A stretch of 59,281 nucleotides of DNA, from assembly GCA_021799275.1 (NCBI GenBank), contig JAJZAT010000021.1, positions 1 through 59,281 of the forward strand. Direction: 5' to 3'. Source of the DNA: Bacillota bacterium (GTDB taxonomy: Bacteria; Bacillota; Sulfobacillia; JAJZYS01; JAJYTV01). The position numbers and the translations under genes were made by a program. The notes beneath the pieces were generated by a model, which ran no database searches, had not been told where the DNA came from, and saw nothing but the letters and a program-made list of their open reading frames with translations. Below are positions 34,780 through 43,481 of the stretch, piece after piece; the stretch's first letter is position 1, and every line of letters begins with the position of its first letter.

Positions 34780-36666
34780 TCAGTTGCTGACGTCGCCCTC
34801 GACCGTCGGCCCCTCCCCGTCCGGTGGCGGGGTCTGGCCGTCCGGCGGCTGCTGCGTCGGCTGCGCCTGCTTGTAGAGCTCCTCGGCGAACTTGTAGGAG
34901 ATCTGCTCGAGGGCCTTCGTCTTGTCTTCGATCGCCTGGCGGTCGTCCTGGCCGAGAGCGTCCCGCAGGCTCTGGATGGCGGCCTCGGCCTGGCTCTTGT
35001 CGTCCGCCGAAACCTTGTCCTTGAGGTCCGTGAGCGACTTCTCGGTCGCGTAGATCAGCGACTCAGCCCGGTTGCGCGCCTCGGCAAGGTCGCGCGCGGC
35101 CTTGTCCTCCTGCGCCTTTTCCTGCGCCTCGCGGATCAGCTTCTCGACCTCGTCGCGACCCAGCTGCGTCGACGCGGTGATGGTGACCCGCTGCTCGCGG
35201 CCCGTGCCGAGATCCTTCGCGGAGACGTTGACGATGCCGTTCGCGTCGATGTCGAACGTGACCTCGACCTGCGGCACGCCGCGCGGGGCCGGCGGGATGC
35301 CGTCCAGGTGGAAACGTCCCAGCGTGCGGTTGCCAGCGGCCATGTCGCGCTCGCCCTGCAGGACGTGCACCTCGACGGACGTCTGGCCGTCCGCCGCCGT
35401 TGTGAACGTCTGGCTCTTGCGGGTGGGGATGGTGGTGTTGCGCTCGATCAGCTTCGTCATGACGCCGCCCAGGGTCTCGATGCCGAGCGAGAGCGGCGTG
35501 ACGTCCAGCAGTACGATGTCCTTGACCTCGCCGCCGAGCACGCCGGCCTGGATCGCCGCCCCCACGGCGACGACCTCGTCCGGGTTTACGCCGCGGTTCG
35601 GCTCCTTGCCCGTGAGCTTCTGGACGAGCTCTTGGATCACCGGCATGCGCGTCGAGCCGCCCACCAGCACGACCTCGTCGATCTGCCGCTCGCTCAGGCC
35701 AGCGTCCGAAAGCGCCTGACGCACCGGGCCGGCGCAGCGCTCGGTGAGGTCGCGGGTCAGCTCCTCGAAGCGAGCCCGGGTGAGCCTGAGGTCGAGATGC
35801 TTCGGGCCGTTCTGGTCCGCGGTGACGAACGGCAGGTTGATCGAGGTCTCGGTCATGCTCGAGAGCTCGATCTTGGCCTTTTCCGCGGCTTCCAGCAGGC
35901 GCTGCAGGGCCTGGCGATCCGCCCGGAGGTCAATGCCCTGCTGCTTTCTGAACTCGTCGACCATCCAGTTGACGATGCGCTCGTCATAGTCGTCGCCGCC
36001 GAGGTGCGTGTCGCCGCTCGTCGACTTGACCTCGAAGACACCGTCGCCCACCTCGAGGATCGACACGTCGAAGGTGCCGCCGCCGAGGTCGAAGACGAGG
36101 ATCGTCTCGTCCTTCTTCTTGTCGAGGCCGTAGGCGAGCGCAGCGGCCGTCGGCTCGTTGATGATGCGCAGAACCTCGAGTCCTGCGATGCGGCCTGCGT
36201 CCTTGGTCGCCTGGCGCTGGGCGTCGTTGAAGTAGGCGGGAACCGTGATGACGGCCTGGGAGACCGTTTCGCCGAGGTAGCGCTCGGCGTCGCCCTTGAG
36301 CTTCTGGAGCACCGCCGCGGAGATCTCCTCGGGGGACATCTCCTTGCCCGCGGCCGGCACGTCGATGCGTGCCTCGCCGTTGCCGCCCCGCGTCACCTTG
36401 TAGGGCATCCGCTTGCGCTCGAGTTCCACCTCGTCGTAGCGGCGGCCGATGAAGCGCTTGACCGAAGCGACCGTGTTTTCCGAATTGAGCACCGCCTGGC
36501 GCCGTGCCAGCTGGCCGACGAGCCGTTCGCCGCCCTTCTGGAATGCGACGACGGACGGCGTCGTGCGCGACCCTTCAGCGTTCACGATGACGGTCGGCTG
36601 GCCGCCTTCCATCACCGCCACCACCGAGTTGGTCGTGCCCAGGTCTATGCCGACGATCTTCGCCAA
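34780..36666 (-). CDS. dnaK: Chaperone DnaK (Hsp70)
   Basis: 628 residues, full length. It opens with [20 protein letters not shown], has [29 protein letters not shown], the interdomain linker region [19 protein letters not shown], and ends in the flexible [12 protein letters not shown] tail. It refolds proteins with DnaJ and GrpE, neither of which is encoded nearby, so this may be an extra copy or a relocated one. A strong sigma-A promoter lies in the end of the preceding gene. No CIRCE inverted repeat was found upstream, so HrcA control is not apparent. Confidence 0.97.
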   Translation of the reverse strand: MAKIVGIDLGTTNSVVAVMEGGQPTVIVNAEGSRTTPSVVAFQKGGERLVGQLARRQAVLNSENTVASVKRFIGRRYDEVELERKRMPYKVTRGGNGEARIDVPAAGKEMSPEEISAAVLQKLKGDAERYLGETVSQAVITVPAYFNDAQRQATKDAGRIAGLEVLRIINEPTAAALAYGLDKKKDETILVFDLGGGTFDVSILEVGDGVFEVKSTSGDTHLGGDDYDERIVNWMVDEFRKQQGIDLRADRQALQRLLEAAEKAKIELSSMTETSINLPFVTADQNGPKHLDLRLTRARFEELTRDLTERCAGPVRQALSDAGLSERQIDEVVLVGGSTRMPVIQELVQKLTGKEPNRGVNPDEVVAVGAAIQAGVLGGEVKDIVLLDVTPLSLGIETLGGVMTKLIERNTTIPTRKSQTFTTAADGQTSVEVHVLQGERDMAAGNRTLGRFHLDGIPPAPRGVPQVEVTFDIDANGIVNVSAKDLGTGREQRVTITASTQLGRDEVEKLIREAQEKAQEDKAARDLAEARNRAESLIYATEKSLTDLKDKVSADDKSQAEAAIQSLRDALGQDDRQAIEDKTKALEQISYKFAEELYKQAQPTQQPPDGQTPPPDGEGPTVEGDVSN

Positions 36667-36695
36667 CGAACCCTGACCCCTTCCCTAGGCACACT

Positions 36696-36721
36696 GGGGG
36701 ACCGCCTGGCTGGCGGCCCCC
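36696..36721 (-). other. GC-rich hairpin in the dnaK leader
   Basis: GGGGG-A-CCGCC and GGCGG-CCCCC pair around TGGCT. It lies between the dnaK promoter and its start codon. There is no U-tract, so it is more likely a stabilising or regulatory leader hairpin than a terminator. Confidence 0.4.
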
Positions 36722-36755
36722 TGCCCCAATCAGACCAATCGTGACATCCGATGAG

Positions 36756-36785
36756 ATTATAGGGAGTGGATAGAACCCGGGTCAA
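36756..36785 (-). promoter_or_regulatory. Consensus sigma-A promoter for dnaK
   Basis: TTGACC and TATAAT are 18 bases apart on the minus strand. The -10 box overlaps the stop codon of the upstream carboxypeptidase gene, giving a leader of about 80 bases before the dnaK ATG. It is the best match to consensus that I found in the window. Confidence 0.75.
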
Positions 36786-37866
36786 CGGCCCCCGGCAAGA
36801 GCCGGCGGACCGAGCCCAGCCACCAGGCGGCTGGACGCCTTGGCGTGACGAGCGGGGCGACCGCCACGGCCTGCGCGCCGCGCAGGAGCACCGCAACGCC
36901 CGCGAGGCCGCCGTCGGCGAGCTGGCCCGGCCGGCGCCGCACCCGCAGGCGGAGGGGCTGGCCGTCGAGGACCGTGCCGGCCAGGCGGCGTGCGAGAATC
37001 AGCGGCCGGCCGTCCGGCAGCCGCCCGAGCACCCGGCCCTCTTCCACCACGAGCGGACCCCCATCGCGCAGGAAGCCCCAGTCGAGCAGGCGGCTGGCGT
37101 CCCCGTAGCGGTCGCCGCCTTTCAGCACCACGGCGATCAGGTGCACGTTCTCCCGCCTGGCGGAGGCGACGAGGCACTTGCCGGCGGCGTTCGTGGTGCC
37201 TGTCTTCGCTCCGTCGGCCCCGACGTAGCTGCCAAGGAGCTGGTTCGTATTGCGGATGGGGTGTCCGTCGCCCCCTTCCGGCGTCAGCGTGAGCTCCTGC
37301 GACGCCACGATGCGGCGGATCTCGGCCTGGCGCAGGGCCACCTGCGCGATGCGGGAGAGGTCCTTGGCGCTGGTGTAGTGATGCGCGGCGGTGAGGCCGT
37401 GTGGATTGACGAAGTGGGTCTGCCGCGCGCCGATGGCGATGGCCGTGCGGTTCATGCGCCTGGCGAACTCGGGCATGTCCGGCGCCACGGACGTGGCCAC
37501 GGCATGGGCCGCGTCGTTTCCGGAGCGCATCAGCATGCCCTCGAGCAGTTCACGCAAGGTGTAGCGGTCGCCGGCCCGCAGGTGCGCACTGGACCCGGGA
37601 ACCGCCGCCGACTCCTTCGACACCTCGTACACCCGCGAGAGCCTGCCCTCGCGCACGGCCACCAGGGCGGTCAGCAGTTTGGTCGTGCTGGCCGGCGACC
37701 TGCGTACGTAGGCTGAGCGGCTGTAGAGTACCTCGCCGCTCGTCGCGTCGATCAGGATCGCCGCACCTGAGCTGATGCGGGGCGGCTCGGGCGTTGCCGC
37801 AAGGGCCTTAGCCGGCAGGGCGCCGGCGACGAATGCGATGAGCGCAAGCAAAGCGAAGCGGCGCAT
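36757..37866 (-). CDS. D-alanyl-D-alanine carboxypeptidase (DacF-like), second copy
   Basis: 369 residues from the ATG after GGGGAGGAC. Signal peptide MRRFALLALIAFVAGALPAKA; STTK near 62, SGN near 114 and the canonical KTG near 222, so all three active-site motifs are intact. The C-terminal domain carries an Arg-rich stretch and a hydrophobic part ending near the C-terminus. It trims pentapeptides in peptidoglycan. It follows rodZ, linking it to cell-shape functions, and differs from the first copy, which has KIG. Confidence 0.93.
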   Translation of the reverse strand: MRRFALLALIAFVAGALPAKALAATPEPPRISSGAAILIDATSGEVLYSRSAYVRRSPASTTKLLTALVAVREGRLSRVYEVSKESAAVPGSSAHLRAGDRYTLRELLEGMLMRSGNDAAHAVATSVAPDMPEFARRMNRTAIAIGARQTHFVNPHGLTAAHHYTSAKDLSRIAQVALRQAEIRRIVASQELTLTPEGGDGHPIRNTNQLLGSYVGADGAKTGTTNAAGKCLVASARRENVHLIAVVLKGGDRYGDASRLLDWGFLRDGGPLVVEEGRVLGRLPDGRPLILARRLAGTVLDGQPLRLRVRRRPGQLADGGLAGVAVLLRGAQAVAVAPLVTPRRPAAWWLGSVRRLLPGAVDPGSIHSL

Positions 37867-37907
37867 GTCCTCCCCCCGGGGAGTTAGCATGCGCCGCCGG
37901 GTCCACT

Positions 37908-38726
37908 CTACCCGCCCTGCTGCACCGTCACGCCCACCGACTGCGCCCCACTGCCCGGGAGCGGAATCGTCTGTCCGTCCACCTGGAGCGTCGCGGCGGG
38001 CGGGTTGCCGATCTTCATGACGATGCTCTGCTGCGCCGTGTACTGCAAGGTGCCCGAGGTCTCCACAGTCGCGGTCTGCGGTGTCGCGGCCCCGTCGATG
38101 TCGACGTAGACGTAGCAGGGCGCCGTGAGCTGCAAGGAGACGGTGATCGGCCCCGAGGGGACCGTGTAGTTGGCTTCAGGCCCACCGTAAGGCCCCTGGG
38201 ACGGCGCGGCGGGCGTCAGCGCGACCGTCGGCTGCGTCGTGGGCTTCTTCTTGTGCTTGTGCCTCGTTTGCGTCGGGTGCTTCTTCTGCCCAGCGGTGGT
38301 CGTCACGGGTGGCGTTCTCGTCTCCGCTCCGCCGAAAAGGTTCGGGTGCGACCCGACGAAGTACAGGAGAGCGACCAGGAAGATGAGCGGTATGACCACC
38401 CAGGGCCACTGGCTGCCACCCCGCCCGACCGTCATCGGCCGCATCTGACGCCGCCGCGGCGGCTCGTTCGTTTCCACCGGAGCGGGCTCCGGCGCTTCGG
38501 GAGGCTTCGGCATGCGCGCCAGCAGGTCGTCGGCGTCGAGCCCCAGGTAACGGGCGTAGCTCCTCAGAAAGCCTCGTGCATACACGATACCAGGGAACTG
38601 CTCCCAGTCGTCCTGCTCGAGTGCCTCGAGATACCTTTCGCGAATGTGCAGCTCCTGCTGCACCGCCGTGAGGGACATGCCCCGTGCCTCGCGCGCCGCC
38701 CTGAGTTCCCCGCCGATCTCCGCCAC
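37908..38726 (-). CDS. rodZ: RodZ-like HTH membrane protein (DUF4115)
   Basis: 272 residues from a GTG preceded by GGGGTGAGGC. The N-terminal HTH_25 domain contains LRAAREARGMSLTAVQQELH; a Pro-rich linker leads to one membrane helix (WPWVVIPLIFLVALLYFVG), a Lys/Thr/Pro-rich stretch and a C-terminal beta domain of the DUF4115 type. RodZ links MreB to the elongation machinery. It lies between asnS and a carboxypeptidase gene on one transcript. Confidence 0.85.
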   Translation of the reverse strand: MAEIGGELRAAREARGMSLTAVQQELHIRERYLEALEQDDWEQFPGIVYARGFLRSYARYLGLDADDLLARMPKPPEAPEPAPVETNEPPRRRQMRPMTVGRGGSQWPWVVIPLIFLVALLYFVGSHPNLFGGAETRTPPVTTTAGQKKHPTQTRHKHKKKPTTQPTVALTPAAPSQGPYGGPEANYTVPSGPITVSLQLTAPCYVYVDIDGAATPQTATVETSGTLQYTAQQSIVMKIGNPPAATLQVDGQTIPLPGSGAQSVGVTVQQGG

Positions 38727-38746
38727 TGCCGCCTCACCCCGTCCAG

Positions 38747-40045
38747 CTAGGGTCGCAGCCGATAGAGCATGCGCGGGAACGGGATCGTCTCGCGCACGTG
38801 CTCGAGTTTCAGCATCCAGGCCAGCGTCCGCTCGATGCCCAGGCCGAAGCCCGAATGCGGCACCGACCCGTAGCGACGCAGGTCCAGGTACCAATCATAG
38901 TCCTCTTGCGGCAGGTCGTGCTCGTGCAGACGCCGCAGGAGCAGGTCGTAATCGTCGATGCGCTGCCCGCCGCCTACGATCTCCCCATAGCCTTCCGGCG
39001 CCAGGAGGTCGGCGCTCAGCACCACCTCGGGCCGCTCGGGGTCCGGCTTCATGTAGAACGCCTTGGCCGAGGTCGGGTAGCGGTGCACGAAGACAGGCAA
39101 CTTGAAACGCTCCGAGATCGCCGCCTCGTGCGGCGCACCGAAGTCCTCGCCCCAGGGAATCTCCAGGCCCTGCTCGCGCAGGATGCCCAGGGCCTCGTCG
39201 TAAGAGATTCGCGGGAAAGGCGGCCGGACCTGCGCAAGCTCCTCGGGATCCCTTCCCAGGAGCCTGAGGTCGTCCGGGCAGCGCTCCACCACCTGCCCGA
39301 TGGCGTAGCTCAGCATCTGCTCCACCGTTTCAAGGCAGCCGTCGAGATCGGTGAATGCCATCTCGGGCTCCACCATCCAGAACTCGATCAGGTGGCGGCG
39401 CGTCTTGGACCGCTCCGCGCGGAACGCGGGACCGAAGCAGTAGACCTTGCCCAGCGCCTGGGCCAGGGCCTCGTTGTAGAGCTGCCCGCTCTGCGACAGA
39501 TAGGCCTTCTGCTCGAAGTAGGTCGTCTCGAAGAGCGTCGTGGTGCCCTCGCATGCCGAGGGGGTCAGAATCGGCGTGTCCGCGGCGATGAAGCCCTCGT
39601 GGTCCAGCCAGTTGCGGATCGCCTGCTCGAACCGGCTGCGGACGCGCATGATCGCAGCCTGACGCTGGCTCCTTAGCCATAGGTGCCGATGGTCGAGAAG
39701 GAAGTCCACCCCGTGCTCCTTCGGCTGGATGGGATAGTCGCCGCTCGGCCCGACGACCTGCACGTCGTCGAGGTCGATCTCGACGCCCGAAGGCGCCCGC
39801 GCGTCGGCCCGGCAGCGGCCGCGGGCAATGATCGCCGTCTCCTGCGCGAGGCCCGCGCTTGCCTCCCAGACCTCTGGGGACACATCCTTCTCGCGCAGCA
39901 CCATCTGCACCTGGCCCGAGCCGTCCCTGACCACGACGAAGCGAATGCCGCCGCTCTTGCGCAGGCTCAGGACCCAACCCCTGATCTCCACGCTCTGGCC
40001 GACGGCAAGGCCCAGTTCCGCAATCCGCACGCTAGTTGCCCCCAT
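38747..40045 (-). CDS. asnS: Asparaginyl-tRNA synthetase
   Basis: 432 residues: N-terminal OB-fold anticodon-binding domain (VEIRGWVLSLRKSGGIRFVV) and class II core with motif 2 (FRAERSKTRRHLIEFWM) and motif 3 (GFGLGIERTLAWML). AsnRS rather than AspRS is chosen on overall length and the ITPSACEGTTTLFE-like segment, which reads LTPSACEGTTTLFE here. The ATG lies three bases after the enoyl-CoA hydratase stop; an in-frame GTG five codons on is an alternative start. It is encoded downstream of catabolic genes with no visible terminator between. Confidence 0.93.
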   Translation of the reverse strand: MGATSVRIAELGLAVGQSVEIRGWVLSLRKSGGIRFVVVRDGSGQVQMVLREKDVSPEVWEASAGLAQETAIIARGRCRADARAPSGVEIDLDDVQVVGPSGDYPIQPKEHGVDFLLDHRHLWLRSQRQAAIMRVRSRFEQAIRNWLDHEGFIAADTPILTPSACEGTTTLFETTYFEQKAYLSQSGQLYNEALAQALGKVYCFGPAFRAERSKTRRHLIEFWMVEPEMAFTDLDGCLETVEQMLSYAIGQVVERCPDDLRLLGRDPEELAQVRPPFPRISYDEALGILREQGLEIPWGEDFGAPHEAAISERFKLPVFVHRYPTSAKAFYMKPDPERPEVVLSADLLAPEGYGEIVGGGQRIDDYDLLLRRLHEHDLPQEDYDWYLDLRRYGSVPHSGFGLGIERTLAWMLKLEHVRETIPFPRMLYRLRP

Positions 40046-40048
40046 CTT

Positions 40049-40816
40049 TCATCGTCCAAGCCACCGCGGTTTCCTCTTCTCGAGGAAGGCGCCCACACCC
40101 TCCTGCCCGTCCTCGCTCGACGCTACCTGGCTGACCATGCCCTGGAGGTAGCGCAAGGCGCTGGGGAGCGTGAGATCGGGAACCTCGGAGAGCGCCTCCT
40201 TGCCCATGGCGAGGATGAACGGGCTGAGTCCCGCCAAGGTCGAGGCCCTCTCCGCGACCGTCTCCGCGAGCTCTCCGGACTCCACGACGGCGTTGAGAAG
40301 CCCGATGCGCATGGCCTCCAGGGCGTCGATGCGCCTGCCGGTCAGGGCGAGATCGGTCAGGGCCCTGAGCCCGACCAGACGTTCGAGCGGCGCCAGCACG
40401 ACCATGGGAAAGAGGCCGATCTGCACCTCGGGCAGGCCGAACTTGGCGTCCACCGTCGCGTACGCAAGGTCCGCGGCCGCCAGGATGCCCATGGCACCCG
40501 CGAGGCAGTAGCCCTCCACCGCCGCGATGATCGGCTTGCCGCACAGGCGCATGCTGCGCACCACCTCCGCGACGCCGCCGAAATAGGCGCGCCGCTCGGC
40601 CATGTCGTCGGCCTGCCGCACCTCCGCAAGGTCGGCGCCGGCGCAGAAGTGCCCACCGGCGCCCGAGACGACGATCACCCGCACTTCCGGGTCCGCTCCG
40701 AGATTCCGAAAGGCCCCGCTGAGCGAGCGAAGGCTCTCCGTGTCGAGAGCGTTGCGGCGCTCGGGACGGTTCAGCACCACGCGCGCGACCGCCGCGCGCG
40801 TCACGTCAATCGCCAC
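40049..40816 (-). CDS. Enoyl-CoA hydratase/isomerase family (probable methylglutaconyl-CoA hydratase)
   Basis: 255 residues of the crotonase fold: NRPERRNALD, the oxyanion-hole stretch GAGGHFCAGADLAEV and VEGYCLAGAMGILAAADLAY. Overlap of 11 bases with the HMG-CoA lyase gene and the neighbouring carboxylase and acyl-CoA dehydrogenase genes point to hydration of 3-methylglutaconyl-CoA in leucine breakdown (YngF/LiuC role). Crotonases are poorly predictable, so the substrate is inferred from context. Confidence 0.85.
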   Translation of the reverse strand: MAIDVTRAAVARVVLNRPERRNALDTESLRSLSGAFRNLGADPEVRVIVVSGAGGHFCAGADLAEVRQADDMAERRAYFGGVAEVVRSMRLCGKPIIAAVEGYCLAGAMGILAAADLAYATVDAKFGLPEVQIGLFPMVVLAPLERLVGLRALTDLALTGRRIDALEAMRIGLLNAVVESGELAETVAERASTLAGLSPFILAMGKEALSEVPDLTLPSALRYLQGMVSQVASSEDGQEGVGAFLEKRKPRWLGR

Positions 40817-41723
40817 CGCAGCTCGCCTCCTCGAACGTGCGCATCACGGCCCCGGGCAAGGTCCTCCCGACAAGCCCCTCGGCCGTGCGCGCGGCCGCCG
40901 CCATGGCCGCGAGATCGAGGCCGGTCCGATACCCTTCCGCCTCGAACAGCCAGGCGAGGTCCTCCGTCGCCACGTTGCCTGTGGCGCCCGGCGCGTAGGG
41001 GCAGCCACCCATGCCGCCGATCGAGCCGTCGAAGAGACGTATCCCCTCGCCAGCGCCAGCGAGCGCATTGGCGGGCGCCTGCCCGCGCGTGTTGTGGAAG
41101 TGCAGCCCGAGCTCCGCCTGGGGCAAGGCGTCCTGCAGGGCCCGCACGAGCCGCCGGACCATGCTGGGCGAAGCGGCGCCGATCGTATCGCCGAAGAGGA
41201 GCCGTCGATAGCCGATCTCGTACAGCCTGCGGGCCACCCGCACCACATCCTCCACGGGCGTAGGCCCGGCGTACGGACAGACGAAGCTCGTCGCCACGAC
41301 GCCAGAGATCGAGCGTCCGGCCCCGGCTGCCGCCTCCGCGACCTGCACCGCCGCCTTGAGGGAATCCTCCACCGACATGCGGACGTTCGCCTGGTTGTGG
41401 AGCTCGGATGCCGACAGGAAGAACGTCCATTCGTCGATGGCGGGCGCCAGGGCAGCGCGCTCCGACCCCCGGCCGTTCGGTACGAGCGCCGACCAGATCT
41501 GGCCCGGAGACTTCTCGGCACCGGCGAGGAACGCCTCGGCGTCCGCGAGCTGCGGGATCGCCTTCGGGTGCACGAACGAGGTCACCTCGAGCCGCCTTAG
41601 GCCCGTCGGCGCCAGAGCCCGCAGCAGGCTGAGCTTCTCGGCCGTCGACAGCACCCGCTCCTCGGCCTGCAGGCCGTCCCGCAGGCCAACCTCGCGCAGC
41701 GTGATCTCTTGCGTCGGGCTCAC
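40806..41723 (-). CDS. Hydroxymethylglutaryl-CoA lyase
   Basis: 305 residues of the DRE-TIM family: LREVGLRDGLQAEERVLST near the start, FVCPYAGPT in the middle, the metal-binding LHFHNTRGQAPANALAG and the lyase signature GGMGGCPYAPGATGNVATED with the catalytic Cys. It cleaves HMG-CoA to acetoacetate and acetyl-CoA, the last step of leucine breakdown (YngG). It is close-packed with the carboxyltransferase gene upstream and the hydratase gene downstream. Confidence 0.93.
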   Translation of the reverse strand: MSPTQEITLREVGLRDGLQAEERVLSTAEKLSLLRALAPTGLRRLEVTSFVHPKAIPQLADAEAFLAGAEKSPGQIWSALVPNGRGSERAALAPAIDEWTFFLSASELHNQANVRMSVEDSLKAAVQVAEAAAGAGRSISGVVATSFVCPYAGPTPVEDVVRVARRLYEIGYRRLLFGDTIGAASPSMVRRLVRALQDALPQAELGLHFHNTRGQAPANALAGAGEGIRLFDGSIGGMGGCPYAPGATGNVATEDLAWLFEAEGYRTGLDLAAMAAAARTAEGLVGRTLPGAVMRTFEEASCGGD

Positions 41724-41726
41724 CTC

Positions 41727-43250
41727 CTACACCGGTGGTACGCCGTGCCGCTTGGGGGCCCTCGCGACAGAACGGCTCGCGGTGCCTGCGAGGCGGCTTG
41801 CGAGTTCCGCGCGGAGTTCCTCAGGGGGGATGATCGCGTCGACGATCAGCTCGGACGCCAGCCGCCGGATGTCGATGTCCTGCCGGTAGCGCTCGCGTTC
41901 AGAGGCCACGAAGGCCGGTCGCTCGGCCGGCGGGAGCTCCTGGATATGGTTGTAGTGCACCGCGTTGACCGCCGCCTCCGGCCCCATCACCGCGATCTGC
42001 GCTGTCGGCAGGGCGATCGTCGCCTCCGGTGCGAAGGCCGGCCCGGCCATGGCATAGAGACCCGCGCCGTAGGCCTTGCGTACCACGACGCAGTACTTCG
42101 GCACCGTCGCCTCCGACACCGCCGTGATCAGCTTGGCGCCATGCCGGATGATGCCCTGGCGTTCGACCTTCGTACCGATCATGAAGCCGGGCACGTCCGA
42201 GAGGAAGATGAGCGGGATCGAGTAGGCGTCGCACAGCCAGATGAAGCGCGCGGCCTTGTCCGAGGAGTCGACAAACAGCACGCCGCCCTTGACGCTCGGC
42301 TGGTTCGCCACGATGCCCACGACCTGACCGTCGAGGCGGCCGAGCCCCACGATCAGCTCCGGCGCGTACAGCTCCTTGATCTCGAGGAAGCTTTCGGCGT
42401 CCAGGAGGCCGTCGATCAGCTCGTGCATGTCGAACGGCTGGTTCTGGTTTTCGGGGATGATCGCCCGCAGGTCCTTCGGCTCTGGCGCCTTGGCCTCCGC
42501 GCCGAGGGGTGCCGCGCGGAAGTTCTGCGGCATGAACGAAAGGTACCGCCTGGCCCAGGCGATGGCCTCCTCCTCGCTCGGCAGGAGCGCATCGCCGAGA
42601 CCGCTCACGCTGGCGTGCATGCGCGCGCCGCCCATTTCCTCGAGCGACACCTTCTCGCCGATCACCATCTCGGCCATGCGCGGCGATCCGAGGTACATGG
42701 AGGCGTTGCCCTCCACCATGATCGTCACGTCGGTGAAGGCCGGGATGTACGCCCCGCCGGCCGCGCTCGGGCCGAACAGGATGCAGATCTGCGGCACGCG
42801 GCCCGAGAGCTGCACTTGGTTGTAGAAGATGCGCCCCGCGCCGCGGCGACCCGGGAACATCTCCACCTGGTCCGTGATGCGGGCGCCGGCGGAGTCCACA
42901 AGGTAGAAGAGCGGCACCTCGAGGCGCTCGGCGGTCTCCTGGATGCGCAGGATCTTCTCCACGGTCCGGCTGCCCCAGGAGCCCGCCTTGACCGTGGAGT
43001 CGTTGGCCATGAGCGCCACCGCCCGGCCGGCGATGCGGCCGGTGCCGGTCACGACGCCGTCGGCGGGCAGGTCGCCGGCCATGTCGTTCGCGAACATGCC
43101 GTCCTCGACGAAGCTGCCCGGATCCAGCAGCAGGTCGAGGCGGCGGCGCACGAAGAGCTTGCCGCGCTGGGCCGCCTGCTCGTGGTACTTGGGGGCGCCG
43201 CCCTGCGCGATCGCCGCCCTGCGGGCGAGGATCTCGTCGCGGTTGCTCAT
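41727..43250 (-). CDS. Acyl-CoA carboxylase carboxyltransferase subunit (methylcrotonyl-/propionyl-CoA type)
   Basis: 507 residues of the biotin-dependent carboxyltransferase family, with both crotonase-like halves: VEDGMFANDMAGDLPADGVV, SAGARITDQVEMFPGRRGAG and PLIFLSDVPGFMIGTKVE. It moves CO2 from biotin on the small carrier protein, whose gene overlaps it by four bases, to an acyl-CoA. Context (HMG-CoA lyase, acyl-CoA dehydrogenase) suggests 3-methylcrotonyl-CoA; the sequence alone would also fit propionyl-CoA. Confidence 0.92.
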   Translation of the reverse strand: MSNRDEILARRAAIAQGGAPKYHEQAAQRGKLFVRRRLDLLLDPGSFVEDGMFANDMAGDLPADGVVTGTGRIAGRAVALMANDSTVKAGSWGSRTVEKILRIQETAERLEVPLFYLVDSAGARITDQVEMFPGRRGAGRIFYNQVQLSGRVPQICILFGPSAAGGAYIPAFTDVTIMVEGNASMYLGSPRMAEMVIGEKVSLEEMGGARMHASVSGLGDALLPSEEEAIAWARRYLSFMPQNFRAAPLGAEAKAPEPKDLRAIIPENQNQPFDMHELIDGLLDAESFLEIKELYAPELIVGLGRLDGQVVGIVANQPSVKGGVLFVDSSDKAARFIWLCDAYSIPLIFLSDVPGFMIGTKVERQGIIRHGAKLITAVSEATVPKYCVVVRKAYGAGLYAMAGPAFAPEATIALPTAQIAVMGPEAAVNAVHYNHIQELPPAERPAFVASERERYRQDIDIRRLASELIVDAIIPPEELRAELASRLAGTASRSVARAPKRHGVPPV

Positions 43251-43456
43251 TGCAACGACACCAGCGCCTCGCCCTCCTGGACGAAGGCCCCCACCTCGGC
43301 GCGGAGCACCCCGACCGTGCCGGCGCTGGGCGCCGTCACCGGCACCTCCATCTTCATGGACTCGAGCACGGCCACCTCCTGCCCCGGCGCCACCGCGTCG
43401 CCTACCGCCACCGAATACCTGAGCAGCATCCCTGCCATCGGGCTTGCAATCTCCAA
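43247..43456 (-). CDS. Biotinyl carrier protein (YngHB-like)
   Basis: 69 residues, a free-standing biotinyl domain with the modified Lys in VLESMKMEVPV and the paired SPMAGM/APSAGT turns. It carries biotin between a biotin carboxylase and the carboxyltransferase encoded immediately downstream, whose start it overlaps. No biotin carboxylase subunit is encoded in the window, unlike the B. subtilis yng operon, so that subunit must come from elsewhere. Confidence 0.93.
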   Translation of the reverse strand: MEIASPMAGMLLRYSVAVGDAVAPGQEVAVLESMKMEVPVTAPSAGTVGVLRAEVGAFVQEGEALVSLQ

Positions 43457-43481
43457 CTGAAGTATCCTCCCATCGGACGCT

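Noticed and set aside
34723-36744. Plus-strand open frame opposite dnaK
   Set aside because: Antisense dnaK frames are a well-known artefact of dnaK codon bias; no independent support.
36660-36790. CIRCE element upstream of dnaK
   Set aside because: No TTAGCACTC/GAGTGCTAA repeat is present.
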